Source: Pseudomonas sp. FeN3W (GTDB taxonomy: Bacteria > Pseudomonadota > Gammaproteobacteria > Pseudomonadales > Pseudomonadaceae). Taken from it: 64,000 bases of DNA. The notes beneath the pieces are model-generated. The model did not search any database. It was not told the origin of the DNA and saw only the letters and a program-made list of their open reading frames with translations. Below, piece after piece: positions 25,899-35,631 of the stretch (position 1 is its first letter; each line of letters starts with the position of its first letter). The translations under genes were made by a program, and so were the position numbers. The stretch lies in NCBI GenBank assembly GCA_030263805.2, contig CP136010.1:4293001-4357000 (forward strand), in the 5' to 3' direction.

Positions 25899-26191
25899 AA
25901 GGGCCGCTCACCGAGCTGACGAATAAAAGAGGGGATTCTCGGCCTGCCTGTACCGAGGTCCCCGAAACTGGCTGGATAAAACTATGCACTGCATGTGCCA
26001 GTTTCGCTGGGGGAGGTCGCGATGGGTGAGGATTAAGCAGTGGAGTGGGCGTAAGGCCTAAAAAACAGGCCTTTGCCGATTGCTGATCCGCTTTTCGACC
26101 GCATGACGGGCGTATACGCGCGGAGCCGGTAAAGGAGCCGCGGCGCCTGATCGCAGTGCGCATGCCTTGCTGCATGCGCACATTTGGCGCG
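25899..26191. other. Convergent intergenic region after mshQ
   Basis: These 293 bp separate the ends of mshQ and the META lipoprotein gene. The only structure seen is a 7-bp stem AAGGCCT/AGGCCTT (26053-26059 and 26067-26073) around AAAAAAC, which could serve weakly as a terminator for the minus-strand operon, where the loop reads as T. No gene is supported here. Confidence 0.4.
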
Positions 26192-26593
26192 TTATTCCTG
26201 TTCCGGCCAGAGCCGTAGCGGGGCACCCTGGGCGGGCCAGAGGCGCAGCTGGTCGATGTTCGAGACATCCCAGCGCTCGACGCGATTGAGCAGATCGAGG
26301 AAGTGGTGCTCCTGCTCCATGATTTGTTCCGCGCACATCTTGCGTGTGCTGCCCAGGTTGCTGAAGCGGATCTGCTGGCCATCGCGCTCGTAACTGCCGA
26401 ACCAGTGGTTGCAGCCCGCGTTGCCGTACGCGCGGCCGTCGCTCAGCGTGAGCGAGACGGGCGTGCGGCCGATCACGGCGTCATCGCCGATCCATTCGGC
26501 GATGTAGGTGACGTCGCTTCGCAGCTCCAGTTGCTCGGTGGCACAGCCTGTCAGGCCGAGGGCTGCGATAAAAGGCAGGATTCGTGAATTCAT
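26192..26593 (-). CDS. META-domain lipoprotein (HslJ-like)
   Basis: This 133-residue protein has a lipoprotein signal (MNSRILPFIAALGLTGC, lipobox LTGC). A META domain follows: LTLSDGRAYGNAGCNHWFGSY and FSNLGSTRKMCAEQIMEQEHHFLDLL carry the conserved Gly-x-Gly-Cys-Asn and Met-Cys-Ala/Pro motifs. META proteins such as HslJ are linked to stress or novobiocin resistance, but their molecular role is unclear. The start codon is shared with the stop of the upstream gene (ATGA), so it is the second gene of a two-gene operon. Confidence 0.85.
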   Translation of the reverse strand: MNSRILPFIAALGLTGCATEQLELRSDVTYIAEWIGDDAVIGRTPVSLTLSDGRAYGNAGCNHWFGSYERDGQQIRFSNLGSTRKMCAEQIMEQEHHFLDLLNRVERWDVSNIDQLRLWPAQGAPLRLWPEQE

Positions 26594-27030
26594 GCCTGTT
26601 GCTCCTTCTGGCAGCTGGGGCAGCGGTGTTGGTCGTTCTGGCCGGACCAGCCCAGTTCGGTGATGCGTGCCTGGGCAGCGGGTTTGCGTGCGGCCTCGCC
26701 GAGCTTGGCGTCGACGGCAAACTCGAAGTCCAGCTGCTTGCCGCAGCTGTCGCAGGAAACCTGCCAGTTGAGAATTTCCAGTTCGCGGAACACCGGCCCG
26801 CTGGCCACGGCCATCCATTGCCCGGGTGGGTTGATCAGGTGGCGGACCTTCTCCACCGTCAGGCGTTGGGAAAGGTCGCGGCTGCCCTTGAGCGTGACGA
26901 TCAGTACATCGCCGCTGCGAATCGAGCCGCCATTACCGGTGACCTGATAGCGGCCCGGCGCCAGCGCGCGGCATTCGGTGAGGGTGTGGGCGGGGTTGAG
27001 CAGGGTGTAGCGGAAATCGTGTTCGGCCAT
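26590..27030 (-). CDS. Zinc-ribbon protein of unknown function
   Basis: The 146-residue cytoplasmic protein has no signal or membrane segment. Its C-terminal half carries two CxxC pairs (SCDSCGK and RCPSCQK), separated by about 45 residues, likely one zinc site. The N-terminal part (LTECRALAPGRYQV; GDVLIVTLKGSRDL) looks like a small beta domain. The start MAEHDFRY at 27030 is chosen over longer frames since upstream codons are Arg/Ala-rich low-complexity. It overlaps the META lipoprotein start by 4 bp. I cannot name a family. Confidence 0.75.
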   Translation of the reverse strand: MAEHDFRYTLLNPAHTLTECRALAPGRYQVTGNGGSIRSGDVLIVTLKGSRDLSQRLTVEKVRHLINPPGQWMAVASGPVFRELEILNWQVSCDSCGKQLDFEFAVDAKLGEAARKPAAQARITELGWSGQNDQHRCPSCQKEQQA

Positions 27031-27126
27031 GACTCGTGATCGACGGTGAATTGTGCGCGCAATGCTAGCACGCGCCCCGGCGGCAGGCGTGCCGCCGGGA
27101 CGAATCACGGTCGAGAAGCGAGCCGA

Positions 27127-27936
27127 TCACTGCGCCCGGGCGGTCGCCAACGTGCCAAAGGTGTCTTCGAAAAAGCGCTGCATGTCGCGCCAGGAGCGTT
27201 CGTCCGCGGCTTTCTGATAGGCCACGTCGAGGCCGTTCTTCTGATGGGCATCGGCACCGGGGTTAGTGAAACCGTGCTTGGCGCCCGGCAGGCTGACGAA
27301 CTGGTAGTCGGCGCCAGCCTTGACCATCTCGACGTTAAGCGCGGCGATGTCATCGCTGCTGATCATGCTGTCTTCGGCACCATGCTCGACCAGCACGCGC
27401 GCCTTGACGCTGCCCGGCGCGGCGCGGGTTTCGGTGGCCAATGCGCCATGGAAGCTGACCACGCCGTCCAGTGGCACGCCCTGGCGCGCCATGTCCAGCA
27501 CCACCTTGCCGCCGAAGCAGTAGCCCACCGCGCCGAGCTTGTCGTTATCCGTCTGGGCCTGCTCCTTGAGCAGATCCAGCCCGGCATTGAAGCGGCCTTT
27601 GGCCGCATCGGCGTCCTTCAAGGCGGCCTGCATGAAGCCCATGGCGTCTTTCGGGTGATCGGTGTTCTTGCCTTCGCCGTACATGTCGATTGCCAACGCG
27701 CTGTAGCCCAGCTCGGCGAGGTCGCGGGCGCGTTGCTTGGCGTAGTCGTTCAGGCCCCACCATTCGTGCACCACGACGATGCCGGGGCGCTTGCCTTCGA
27801 TGGCGTCGTCGTAGGCGTAATAGCCGATCATCTTGGTGCCGTCGGCAGCGGTGTAGGGGATTTCCTGGGTTTGTACCGCGGCGTTGGCAGTGACGCTGGC
27901 AGCCATGAGCAGGCCGAGTAGGCAGTGGCGCATCAT
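27127..27936 (-). CDS. Exported dienelactone hydrolase-family protein
   Basis: The 269-residue alpha/beta hydrolase has a Sec signal (cleavage after TANA, about residue 19). Family marks are VVVHEWWGLNDYAK near 55-68, the nucleophile elbow GYCFGG with catalytic Cys near 139, HGAEDSM with the acid near 195, and KHGF with the catalytic His near 225. Dienelactone hydrolases open cyclic esters, but secreted members often have unknown substrates. Nothing nearby suggests an aromatic degradation pathway. It is a single-gene unit on the minus strand. Confidence 0.88.
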   Translation of the reverse strand: MMRHCLLGLLMAASVTANAAVQTQEIPYTAADGTKMIGYYAYDDAIEGKRPGIVVVHEWWGLNDYAKQRARDLAELGYSALAIDMYGEGKNTDHPKDAMGFMQAALKDADAAKGRFNAGLDLLKEQAQTDNDKLGAVGYCFGGKVVLDMARQGVPLDGVVSFHGALATETRAAPGSVKARVLVEHGAEDSMISSDDIAALNVEMVKAGADYQFVSLPGAKHGFTNPGADAHQKNGLDVAYQKAADERSWRDMQRFFEDTFGTLATARAQ

Positions 27937-28047
27937 GAGGTCTCCTTGACGGGCATCAGGTGAGAGAGGCGGTTCGACGAAGAATAGCGGGTGTTCGACT
28001 GTGCGCGCAGCGCCCGGGTTCGTCTGGCGGCGCGATGGGTATGGCTG

Positions 28048-28080
28048 AAAACGAAAAAGCCCCGCCGGCTGGCAGGGCTT
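28048..28080 (-). terminator. Intrinsic terminator after livF
   Basis: Read on the minus strand: AAGCCCTGCC, loop AGCC, GGCGGGGCTT (10 bp with one G-T), followed by TTTCGTTTT. It lies 25 bp past the livF stop and ends the liv operon. Confidence 0.85.
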
Positions 28081-28104
28081 CGTTCGTCGAGTATGGTTGT
28101 GGTG

Positions 28105-28806
28105 TCAGCCGCCCAAGTAGGCGTCGCGCACCTTCGGATCGGTCAGCAGATCCTCGCCGCTACCCTGCATGACGATGTGGCCGTTTTCCAGCACGTAACC
28201 GCGGTCGGCCAGCTTGAGCGCCTGGTTGGCGTTCTGTTCGACCAGGAACACCGTCACGCCATCCTCGCGCAGCTGTTCGATGATCTCGAAGATCTGCTGG
28301 ATGATGATCGGCGCCAGGCCCAGCGATGGCTCGTCGAGCAGCAGCAGCTTGGGTTTGCTCATCAGCGCGCGGGCAATGGCGAGCATCTGCTGTTCACCAC
28401 CGGACATGGTGCCGCCGCGCTGCTGATAGCGCTCCTTGAGTCGCGGGAACAGGCCGAGCACCTTGTCCAGCTGCTCCTGGAAATCGGCCTTGCCGGTGAA
28501 GAAACCGCCCATGGAGAGGTTCTCTTCAACGGTCAGACGAGCAAAGATCCGCCGCCCCTCGGGTACCACTGCAATGGCCTTGCGCATGATGTCGCAGGTC
28601 TGCTGGCCGACCAGCTCTTCACCCTGGAAGCGGATGCTGCCGCTGGCCGCCTGCGGCGAGCCGCAGAGGGTCATCAGCAGGGTCGATTTGCCGGCACCGT
28701 TGGCGCCGATCAGGGTGACGATTTCGCCCTGTTCCACCTGCACGTTGATGCCGTGCAGGGCCTGGATCTTGCCATAGAAGGTCGAGACGTTTTCGAAAGT
28801 CAGCAT
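28105..28806 (-). CDS. livF: Branched-chain amino acid ABC transporter ATPase LivF
   Basis: This is a 233-residue ATPase subunit of the HAAT family. Walker A GANGAGKST is near residues 34-42, the signature MSGGEQQMLAIARAL near 134, and Walker B LLLLDEPSLGLAP near 153. It pairs with LivG on the cytoplasmic face to drive uptake of Leu, Ile and Val (sometimes other amino acids or urea-like compounds). It is the last gene of livK-H-M-G-F, 2 bp after livG. Confidence 0.95.
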   Translation of the reverse strand: MLTFENVSTFYGKIQALHGINVQVEQGEIVTLIGANGAGKSTLLMTLCGSPQAASGSIRFQGEELVGQQTCDIMRKAIAVVPEGRRIFARLTVEENLSMGGFFTGKADFQEQLDKVLGLFPRLKERYQQRGGTMSGGEQQMLAIARALMSKPKLLLLDEPSLGLAPIIIQQIFEIIEQLREDGVTVFLVEQNANQALKLADRGYVLENGHIVMQGSGEDLLTDPKVRDAYLGG

Positions 28807-28808
28807 GC

Positions 28809-29576
28809 TTACGCCTCTCCCAGATAGGCTTTGATCACGTCCGGGTTGTTGCGGACCTGCTCGGGCGTACCGTTGGCCAGCGGGGTGCCCTGGTTGATCA
28901 CGTAGATGTGGTCGGAAATGCTCATGACCAGCTTCATGTCGTGCTCGATCAGCAGCACGGTGACGCCGTGCTCGTCGCGCAGCATGGCGATCAGCGCCTT
29001 GAGGTCTTCGGTCTCCTTCGGGTTCAGGCCGGCGGCCGGCTCGTCGAGCATGAGGATGCGTGGGCGCGTCATCATGCAGCGGGCGATTTCCAGGCGGCGC
29101 TGCTGGCCGTAGGCGAGGGTGCCCGCCGGGCGGTTGGCGATATCCGTAAGGTTCACCTGTTCCAGCCAGTGTGCAGCGAACTCCATGGCCTCGCGTTCGC
29201 TCTGGCGGAACGCCGGCGTCTTCAGCAGACCGGCGAGGAAGTTGGTGTTCAGGTGGCGGTGCTGCGCCACCAGCAGGTTTTCCACCGCCGTCATGTCCTT
29301 GAACAGGCGGACGTTCTGGAAGGTGCGCACCACGCCCTGGCGGGCGATCTTGTGGCCGGGCAGGCCGTGGATCGGCGTGCCGTCGAGGAGAATTTCCCCC
29401 GCGGTCGGCTGATAGAAGCCGGTCAGGCAGTTGAATACCGTGGTCTTGCCGGCGCCGTTGGGGCCGATCATCGATACCACTTGCTTGTCATGTACCTTCA
29501 GCCCCACCTCGTTGACAGCCAGCAGGCCGCCAAAACGCATCATCAGGCCGCGTACTTCTAGAATCGGGCGGCTCAT
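28809..29576 (-). CDS. livG: Branched-chain amino acid ABC transporter ATPase LivG
   Basis: The 255-residue ATPase has Walker [13 protein letters not shown] near 36-47, the family-specific long insertion ([20 protein letters not shown]) and the variant signature [15 protein letters not shown]. Walker B is [12 protein letters not shown] and the switch His is in [12 protein letters not shown]. It is the partner ATPase of LivF, bound to LivM/LivH. The start overlaps the livM end by 4 bp. Confidence 0.95.
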   Translation of the reverse strand: MSRPILEVRGLMMRFGGLLAVNEVGLKVHDKQVVSMIGPNGAGKTTVFNCLTGFYQPTAGEILLDGTPIHGLPGHKIARQGVVRTFQNVRLFKDMTAVENLLVAQHRHLNTNFLAGLLKTPAFRQSEREAMEFAAHWLEQVNLTDIANRPAGTLAYGQQRRLEIARCMMTRPRILMLDEPAAGLNPKETEDLKALIAMLRDEHGVTVLLIEHDMKLVMSISDHIYVINQGTPLANGTPEQVRNNPDVIKAYLGEA

Positions 29577-30825
29577 TGCTTCAGCTCCAGGTGTGGGCGT
29601 TGCATCGGCAGCAGGCCTTGCGGACGCCAGATCATCATCAGCACCATCAGGGCGCCGAACATCAACATGCGGTATTCGCTGAATTCGCGCATCAGCTCCG
29701 GCAGCAGGATCATCACGATGGCGGCGAGGATCACCCCGAGCTGCGAGCCCATGCCGCCCAGCACGACGATGGCGAGGATGATCGCCGACTCGATGAAGGT
29801 GAACGACTCCGGCGATACCAGCCCCTGACGTGCGGCGAAGAAGCTGCCGGCGAAACCGGCGAAGGTCGCACCGAGGGTGAAGGCCGAGAGCTTGATCACG
29901 GTGGGGTTCATGCCCAGCGCGCGGCAGGCGATCTCGTCTTCGCGCAGGGCTTCCCAGGCGCGCCCGATCGGCATGCGCAGCAGACGGTTGATCACGAACA
30001 ACGTCAGCAGCACCAGCAGCAGGGCGATCAGGTAGAGGAAGATCACCTTATTCACCGAGTTGTAGGCCACGCCGAAATACTCGTGGAAGGTCTGCATGCC
30101 CTCGGCTGCACGGCGGTCGAAGGACAGGCCGAACAGCGTCGGTTTGTCGATGCCGCTGATGCCGTTCGGGCCGCCGGTGAGATCGGTCATGTTGCGCAGC
30201 AGGATGCGGATGATCTCGCCGAAGCCGAGGGTCACGATGGCCAGGTAGTCACCGCGCAGGCGCAACACCGGGAAGCCGAGCAGGAAGCCGAACAGCGCCG
30301 CCATCGCGCCGGCGATGGGCAGTGCGGTCCAGAACCCGACCCCGTAGTAGTGCGAGAGCAGCGCATAGGTATAGGCACCGACGGCGTAGAAGCCGACGTA
30401 ACCCAGGTCGAGCAGGCCGGCCAGACCGACGACGATGTTCAGGCCGAGGCCGAGCATCACGTAGATCAGGATCAGCGTGGCGATGTCCACCGCGCCGCGC
30501 GAACCATAGAACGGCCACGCCAGCGCCACCAGAATCAGCGCCAGGATGATCCAGCGTTGCGTCGAGGGCAGGGTAAGGAAGCTGCCGGCACCGGCAGGCA
30601 CGCTGGGCAGGTTGGGGCTGGCGGCCCAGCCGGCGGCCAGGTGTGTGCGGAACAGCTGCCAGAAGAACATGGCCACCGCGCAGGCGGCGATGATCCAGAA
30701 CGTACCGGCTTCGGCGCCGTGCACTTCGACGCGGATGCCGACGGTGGTGAGCTTCAGGCCGAATACCGGCACCGCGACGGCGATGACCAGCAGGGCGCTG
30801 AAGAAGGCTGTACGGAGATTGCCGG

Positions 30826-30829
<4 letters not shown>
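29573..30829 (-). CDS. livM: Branched-chain amino acid ABC transporter permease LivM
   Basis: The 418-residue inner-membrane permease has about 10 hydrophobic segments. The conserved region [25 protein letters not shown] and the cytoplasmic EAA-like loop [26 protein letters not shown] are visible. The first 100 residues are an extra N-terminal pair of helices, as in Pseudomonas BraE/LivM. It overlaps livG and livH by 4 bp each. Confidence 0.95.
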
Positions 30830-31749
<920 letters not shown>

Positions 31750-31958
31750 CACTGCTCTCCCGAAGTCCCTGCAATTGCGTTTCGGTCTGCTGCGCTGCCC
31801 ACGTCGAACGCACCGCACACCCTGGCACGGCGCCACTGCGGTACGGTGCCCTGCGGATCACGCACGGCATCGGTTCGAGGTGGGCCTGCTGTTCAGGCCG
31901 CTCGTTGAATTACAGGTACGGCAGGGCGGCCCGGGTGCTTTTGGCTGGGCCGCCTGCT

Positions 31959-31989
31959 TAAAACAAAGCCCACAAGCGAGTGTGGGCTT
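31959..31989 (-). terminator. Terminator or attenuator between livK and livH
   Basis: On the minus strand a 9-bp stem AAGCCCACA/TGTGGGCTT with a 6-nt loop is followed by TGTTTTAAG. It lies 18 bp past the livK stop. Partial termination here would give the usual excess of binding protein over membrane subunits. Confidence 0.75.
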
Positions 31990-32006
31990 CGTCAGGCTGA
32001 TGGAAA

Positions 32007-33125
32007 TTACTTGGCTTCGGTCTTGGTGCCGTCCTGGTGCCATTCGTAGACGACGAAGTTGAAGTCCTTCAGGTCGCCCTTCTCGTCGAACGCGAGCATG
32101 CCGGTCGGGGTGTCGAAGGTGTTGCTGCGTAGCGCCTCGGCCACCTTGTCGGTGTCGGTGCTGCCGGCCTTCTCGATACCTTCGGCAATGACCTGCACGG
32201 CGGCGTAGGCGGGGAACACGAACGGACCGCTCGGGTCCTGCTTCTTGGCCTTGAAGCCTTCAACCAGTTCCTTGTTGCGCGGATCCTGATCGAACGATTT
32301 CGGCAGCGTCACGTACATGCCTTCGGAAGCCGGGCCAGCGATGGCGGAGATTTCCGAGTTGCCGACGCCTTCAGGCCCCATGAAGCGCACATTCAGGCCT
32401 TTTTCCTTGGATTGGCGCAGCAGCAGACCCAGTTCCGGGTGGTAGCCGCCGTAGTAGACGAAGTCCACGCCTTCGCGCTTGAGCTTGGCGATCAGCGAGG
32501 AGAAGTCCTTGTCGCCGGCATTGATGCCTTCGAACAGGCCGACCTTGATGTTCTTGCTTTCCAGGGTCTGCTTGACGGCTGTGGCGATGCCTTCACCGTA
32601 CTGCTGCTTGTCGTGGATGACGGCGACGTTCTTCGGCTTGACGTGGTCGGCGATGAAGTTGCCGGCGGTCGGGCCCTGCAGGCTGTCCAGGCCGATGGTG
32701 CGGAAAATCAGCTCGTAGCCGCGGGAGGTGATGTCCGGGCTGGTGGAAGCCGCGGTGATCATCAGAATGCCTTCGTCCTCATAGATGTCGGACGCCGGCT
32801 GAGTGGAGCTGGAGCAGAGGTGGCCGACGACGAATTGCACTTCGTCGTTGACGATCTTGTTGGCTACCGCCACGGCCTGCTTCGGATCGCAGGCGTCGTC
32901 GTAGCGCACGCCCTGCAGTTGTGCGCCGTTCACCCCGCCGGCCTTGTTGATCTGCTCGATGGCCATTTCGGCCCCGATGAACTGCATGTCCCCGTACTGC
33001 GCCACTGGCCCGGTTACCGGCCCTGCCAAACCGATACGGATTGTGTCTGCGGCCAGGGTGTAGCTGGCTGCGCCGGTCAATGCCATTGCCAGAAAAATTT
33101 TCGAAAGACGCTGCTTGGTCTTCAT
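32007..33125 (-). CDS. livK: Branched-chain amino acid ABC transporter binding protein
   Basis: The 372-residue periplasmic type I binding protein (BraC/LivK) has a signal peptide ending SYTLA at about residue 25. The mature start ADTIRIGLAGPVTGPVAQYG is typical. The single disulfide loop (DACDPKQ to HLCSSST) and the ligand-loop SSSTQPAS are present. It captures Leu, Ile, Val and probably Ala or Thr. It is first in the operon, separated from livH by about 257 bp containing a hairpin. The start is preceded by GTGGAG. Confidence 0.94.
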   Translation of the reverse strand: MKTKQRLSKIFLAMALTGAASYTLAADTIRIGLAGPVTGPVAQYGDMQFIGAEMAIEQINKAGGVNGAQLQGVRYDDACDPKQAVAVANKIVNDEVQFVVGHLCSSSTQPASDIYEDEGILMITAASTSPDITSRGYELIFRTIGLDSLQGPTAGNFIADHVKPKNVAVIHDKQQYGEGIATAVKQTLESKNIKVGLFEGINAGDKDFSSLIAKLKREGVDFVYYGGYHPELGLLLRQSKEKGLNVRFMGPEGVGNSEISAIAGPASEGMYVTLPKSFDQDPRNKELVEGFKAKKQDPSGPFVFPAYAAVQVIAEGIEKAGSTDTDKVAEALRSNTFDTPTGMLAFDEKGDLKDFNFVVYEWHQDGTKTEAK

Positions 33126-33324
33126 AAGTGCTCCACTTGCATCGTTATTGTTTGAATCCTGCGGGCCGGAGTGCCGTTAAGAGGCGAACATCCCGAAACG
33201 CTCCGGCAACTGTACCGGCACAGTGTAGAAGTGTCTCCTCCGTTTGCACAGCCGGCAGATTCAACCGTTTGATGGGAATCGGGGCGCGGGTATCATTGCG
33301 CCCTTTTCGTATCTGGTGAGTCCC

Positions 33325-33642
33325 ATGGCCGACGACGCAAGCACTCTTTATGCCAAGCTGCTGGGCGAAACCGCAGCGATTACCTGGGAAGAACTGCAGC
33401 CGTTCTTCGCCCGCGGCGCGCTGCTGCAGGTGGCTGGGGATGCCGATCTGGTCGAGGTCGCGCTGGCCGTCGCCGAGGATGATCAGGCCAAGGTGGCGGT
33501 GTGGCTCGAGGGTGGGCAGCTGTCGAAGATGCAGGCCGAGCGGGCGCAGGACTGGCTGGAACGCGATCCTGACCTCTGGGCCGTCGTGGTCGCACCCTGG
33601 GTGCTGGTGCAGGAACGCGTCGGCAAACCTGCACTGCACTGA
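33325..33642 (+). CDS. DUF2288 family protein
   Basis: The 105-residue acidic cytoplasmic protein is recognisable as the DUF2288 family from LYAKLLGETAAITWEELQPFFARG and DLVEVALAVAEDD. It has no signal, membrane segment or catalytic motif. Members are widespread in Pseudomonas and cyanobacteria and have no known function. ATG 33325 follows GGTGAG by 5 bp; an upstream in-frame extension to 33244 is not conserved-looking. It is convergent with the M48 protease gene. Confidence 0.8.
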   Translation: MADDASTLYAKLLGETAAITWEELQPFFARGALLQVAGDADLVEVALAVAEDDQAKVAVWLEGGQLSKMQAERAQDWLERDPDLWAVVVAPWVLVQERVGKPALH

Positions 33643-33695
33643 AATGGGGCCAAGCTCGCGAGCTGGGAGTGTTGCCAGCGTCGCGTGCCCAAGGT

Positions 33696-35279
33696 TCAGC
33701 CGAGCTTCTTGCAGACTTCTTTGCGGTTTGGCATCTGCTTGCATTTTTCGCCGAGTGCGCGCAGTTCGCTCTCATTGTTCTTGAGCTTATGGGCGAGCAT
33801 CTTTTCGACAATGAACTGTTCCTGTGAACCCAGGTGGCGTTCAGCCCGTTCAATGGTCGCAAGCGCTGCACCCGCATCGCCATTGTTCAGATGGTAGTGA
33901 ACCAGTTGTTCGTAGACTTCCGGTCCCGCTAGCGACCAGTCCTTGATCGCGTTGAGCTGCGCCAGGGCACGACGTTTGTCTCCGCTTGCCATGTGGACGT
34001 TGAAGAGGCTACGACGAATGCCTGGCTGGTTAGCCACCGGAGACTTGAGGGCTCGCTCGGCCAAGGTTCGGGCATCCTTGAGATTCTTCTGAGCCAGGGC
34101 CTCGTTGGCTCCGTAGGCGTTCCTGTAAGCGTCCAGTGAGGCTTTCACGCTTGGGGCGTTGCGGACTGTAAGCCAGTTCCGTTTATTCACCCGGTTGTAG
34201 CGCTCGGCATCGTACTCGCGCTGCAGATATTGGCGCAGGTCGTCGTCGCGACGCTGGGCTGACATGTGTGAGCGGGTGAGGTGCTGGCCGACTGCGCTGA
34301 CGGTCGTCATCAGGCCCTGATTGACGAACGTGTTGATCTCCTGGGTAAAGCCGTTCAGGTCGAGGCGCTGCAGCGAATCCTGCATCGCGCTCCGTCTAGC
34401 CTGTATGAAACCGGCCATGAGGGGTTCCTGCTTGCCCTGAAAGTCGCTGAGCCGCTGCAGGCTATGGCTGGCACCGCGCGGCGCGTAATGCGCGCGGATT
34501 AGCAGGTCGGTCCCCAGCAGATCTGCCTGGTCTTCCTGGGCACGACCCCAGGCCGTGTTCCATACGTTGTCCGAAAAGGTGTTGGCGAGAGAGGTGTAGA
34601 GCACTGTATCGTCGATAGCCTTTTGCGTGGCTTGCGGATTCTTGCTGACCACCTTCCACTTCGATGCCCCGCGATCCAGACGAGAGTCGGCGACCATCGT
34701 CGCAATGACCGCGGTAGTGGCAATGTTGGTCAGCAGTTCGCGCTGCTCGTTGAAGGCTTGGCGGCGATCATGGTGACGCAGCAGCACATGGCTCATTTCA
34801 TGGGCCAGCATCGCCGCGATTTCGTCCTCGCTTTCTACGCTTTCCAGCATGCCGAGCGGCACGTAGAGATTGCCGTACGGGTCGGCTGATGGCCCGAACG
34901 AGTAACTGTCGGTGACCGTTACCCGCAACTGTGGCTGCTCACCAGGCCAACCCTTGGCAAGGCGTTCGACGATGCCTTGCAGATAGTTCTGCAGCGCAGG
35001 AATCAGCACCACGTTCTGTTGGCGGATTTCATTGGCTGGCAGGCTACGACCGTCATAGCTAAGTCGCAGGTTTTGGGTGTGTTGCGGATCGAGGCGGAAG
35101 TAACTGCGAACCTCCTCCTGCTCCAGGTATTTGCCCTGGAATCTGCTTTGTGTGCTTTGCCCGGCAAGATTGATCAGCGCGTCGGGTGCTCCCTTGAGCG
35201 TGCTGCATCCGCCGAGACAAGCCAGCAGTAGGGCCGACGCCAATGCGGCCGGCTTAGGCAGTAGGTCAGTTCTTCGCAC
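33696..35279 (-). CDS. M48-family metalloprotease lipoprotein with TPR-like C-terminus
   Basis: The 527-residue protein has a lipoprotein signal (LLACLGGC) and the zinc-protease motif HEMSHVLLRH near residue 160-170, with the third ligand in the helix AQEDQADLLGTDLL. This is the BepA/LoiP-like M48 peptidase plan. The last 150 residues hold helical repeats (TLAERALKSPVANQPG; GDAGAALATIERAERHLG), as the TPR domain of BepA. BepA-type enzymes act in the periplasm on outer-membrane assembly. The GTG at 35279 has GGGG 6 bp upstream and overlaps the preceding gene by 14 bp; the frame is open to 35348 without a better site. It is the third gene of an operon with a CHASE2 protein. Confidence 0.82.
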   Translation of the reverse strand: MRRTDLLPKPAALASALLLACLGGCSTLKGAPDALINLAGQSTQSRFQGKYLEQEEVRSYFRLDPQHTQNLRLSYDGRSLPANEIRQQNVVLIPALQNYLQGIVERLAKGWPGEQPQLRVTVTDSYSFGPSADPYGNLYVPLGMLESVESEDEIAAMLAHEMSHVLLRHHDRRQAFNEQRELLTNIATTAVIATMVADSRLDRGASKWKVVSKNPQATQKAIDDTVLYTSLANTFSDNVWNTAWGRAQEDQADLLGTDLLIRAHYAPRGASHSLQRLSDFQGKQEPLMAGFIQARRSAMQDSLQRLDLNGFTQEINTFVNQGLMTTVSAVGQHLTRSHMSAQRRDDDLRQYLQREYDAERYNRVNKRNWLTVRNAPSVKASLDAYRNAYGANEALAQKNLKDARTLAERALKSPVANQPGIRRSLFNVHMASGDKRRALAQLNAIKDWSLAGPEVYEQLVHYHLNNGDAGAALATIERAERHLGSQEQFIVEKMLAHKLKNNESELRALGEKCKQMPNRKEVCKKLG

Positions 35280-35631
35280 AGCCGGCCCCGTAACCAATGG
35301 TGGAGAGATTGGTTGCGCTTTCTGCGCGGGCCTTGGGTAGCGCTGCACACGGCATTGGCACGGTCTTGCCTTGACTCAGGCGGACATCCACGCCGTCCAG
35401 CCAGACCAGCTGCCCGGCTACCTCGACCTGCACCAGTTCGAGATCGTCATTCCACTGCTGTGCGGCCAGTGGTGTGGCGGGTAACTCGGAGCGTGCAACC
35501 TTCTTCAGCAAACGACCCTCCGCATCAAGCAGGGCGATCGGATCGTTGGTGTATTGCTCTACGGTCAATCCGGCCGCGTAGCTGGTACTGCTGAGCAACA
35601 GGGCGCAGAGCAGGGTGAGGGGTGTGCGCAT
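35266..35631 (-). CDS. Small exported protein, middle gene of CHASE2-M48 operon
   Basis: This encodes 121 residues with a signal peptide (cleavage after SYAA, about residue 20). The mature part has a beta-rich look (EVAGQLVWLDGVDVRLSQG), possibly SH3-like, with two Cys near the end (MPCAA, GAGCAKN). GGAGTCATC precedes the ATG. It starts 67 bp inside the CHASE2 gene and its end overlaps the protease start. I do not recognise a named family; co-transcription with an envelope protease suggests a periplasmic partner. Confidence 0.7.
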   Translation of the reverse strand: MRTPLTLLCALLLSSTSYAAGLTVEQYTNDPIALLDAEGRLLKKVARSELPATPLAAQQWNDDLELVQVEVAGQLVWLDGVDVRLSQGKTVPMPCAALPKARAESATNLSTIGYGAGCAKN

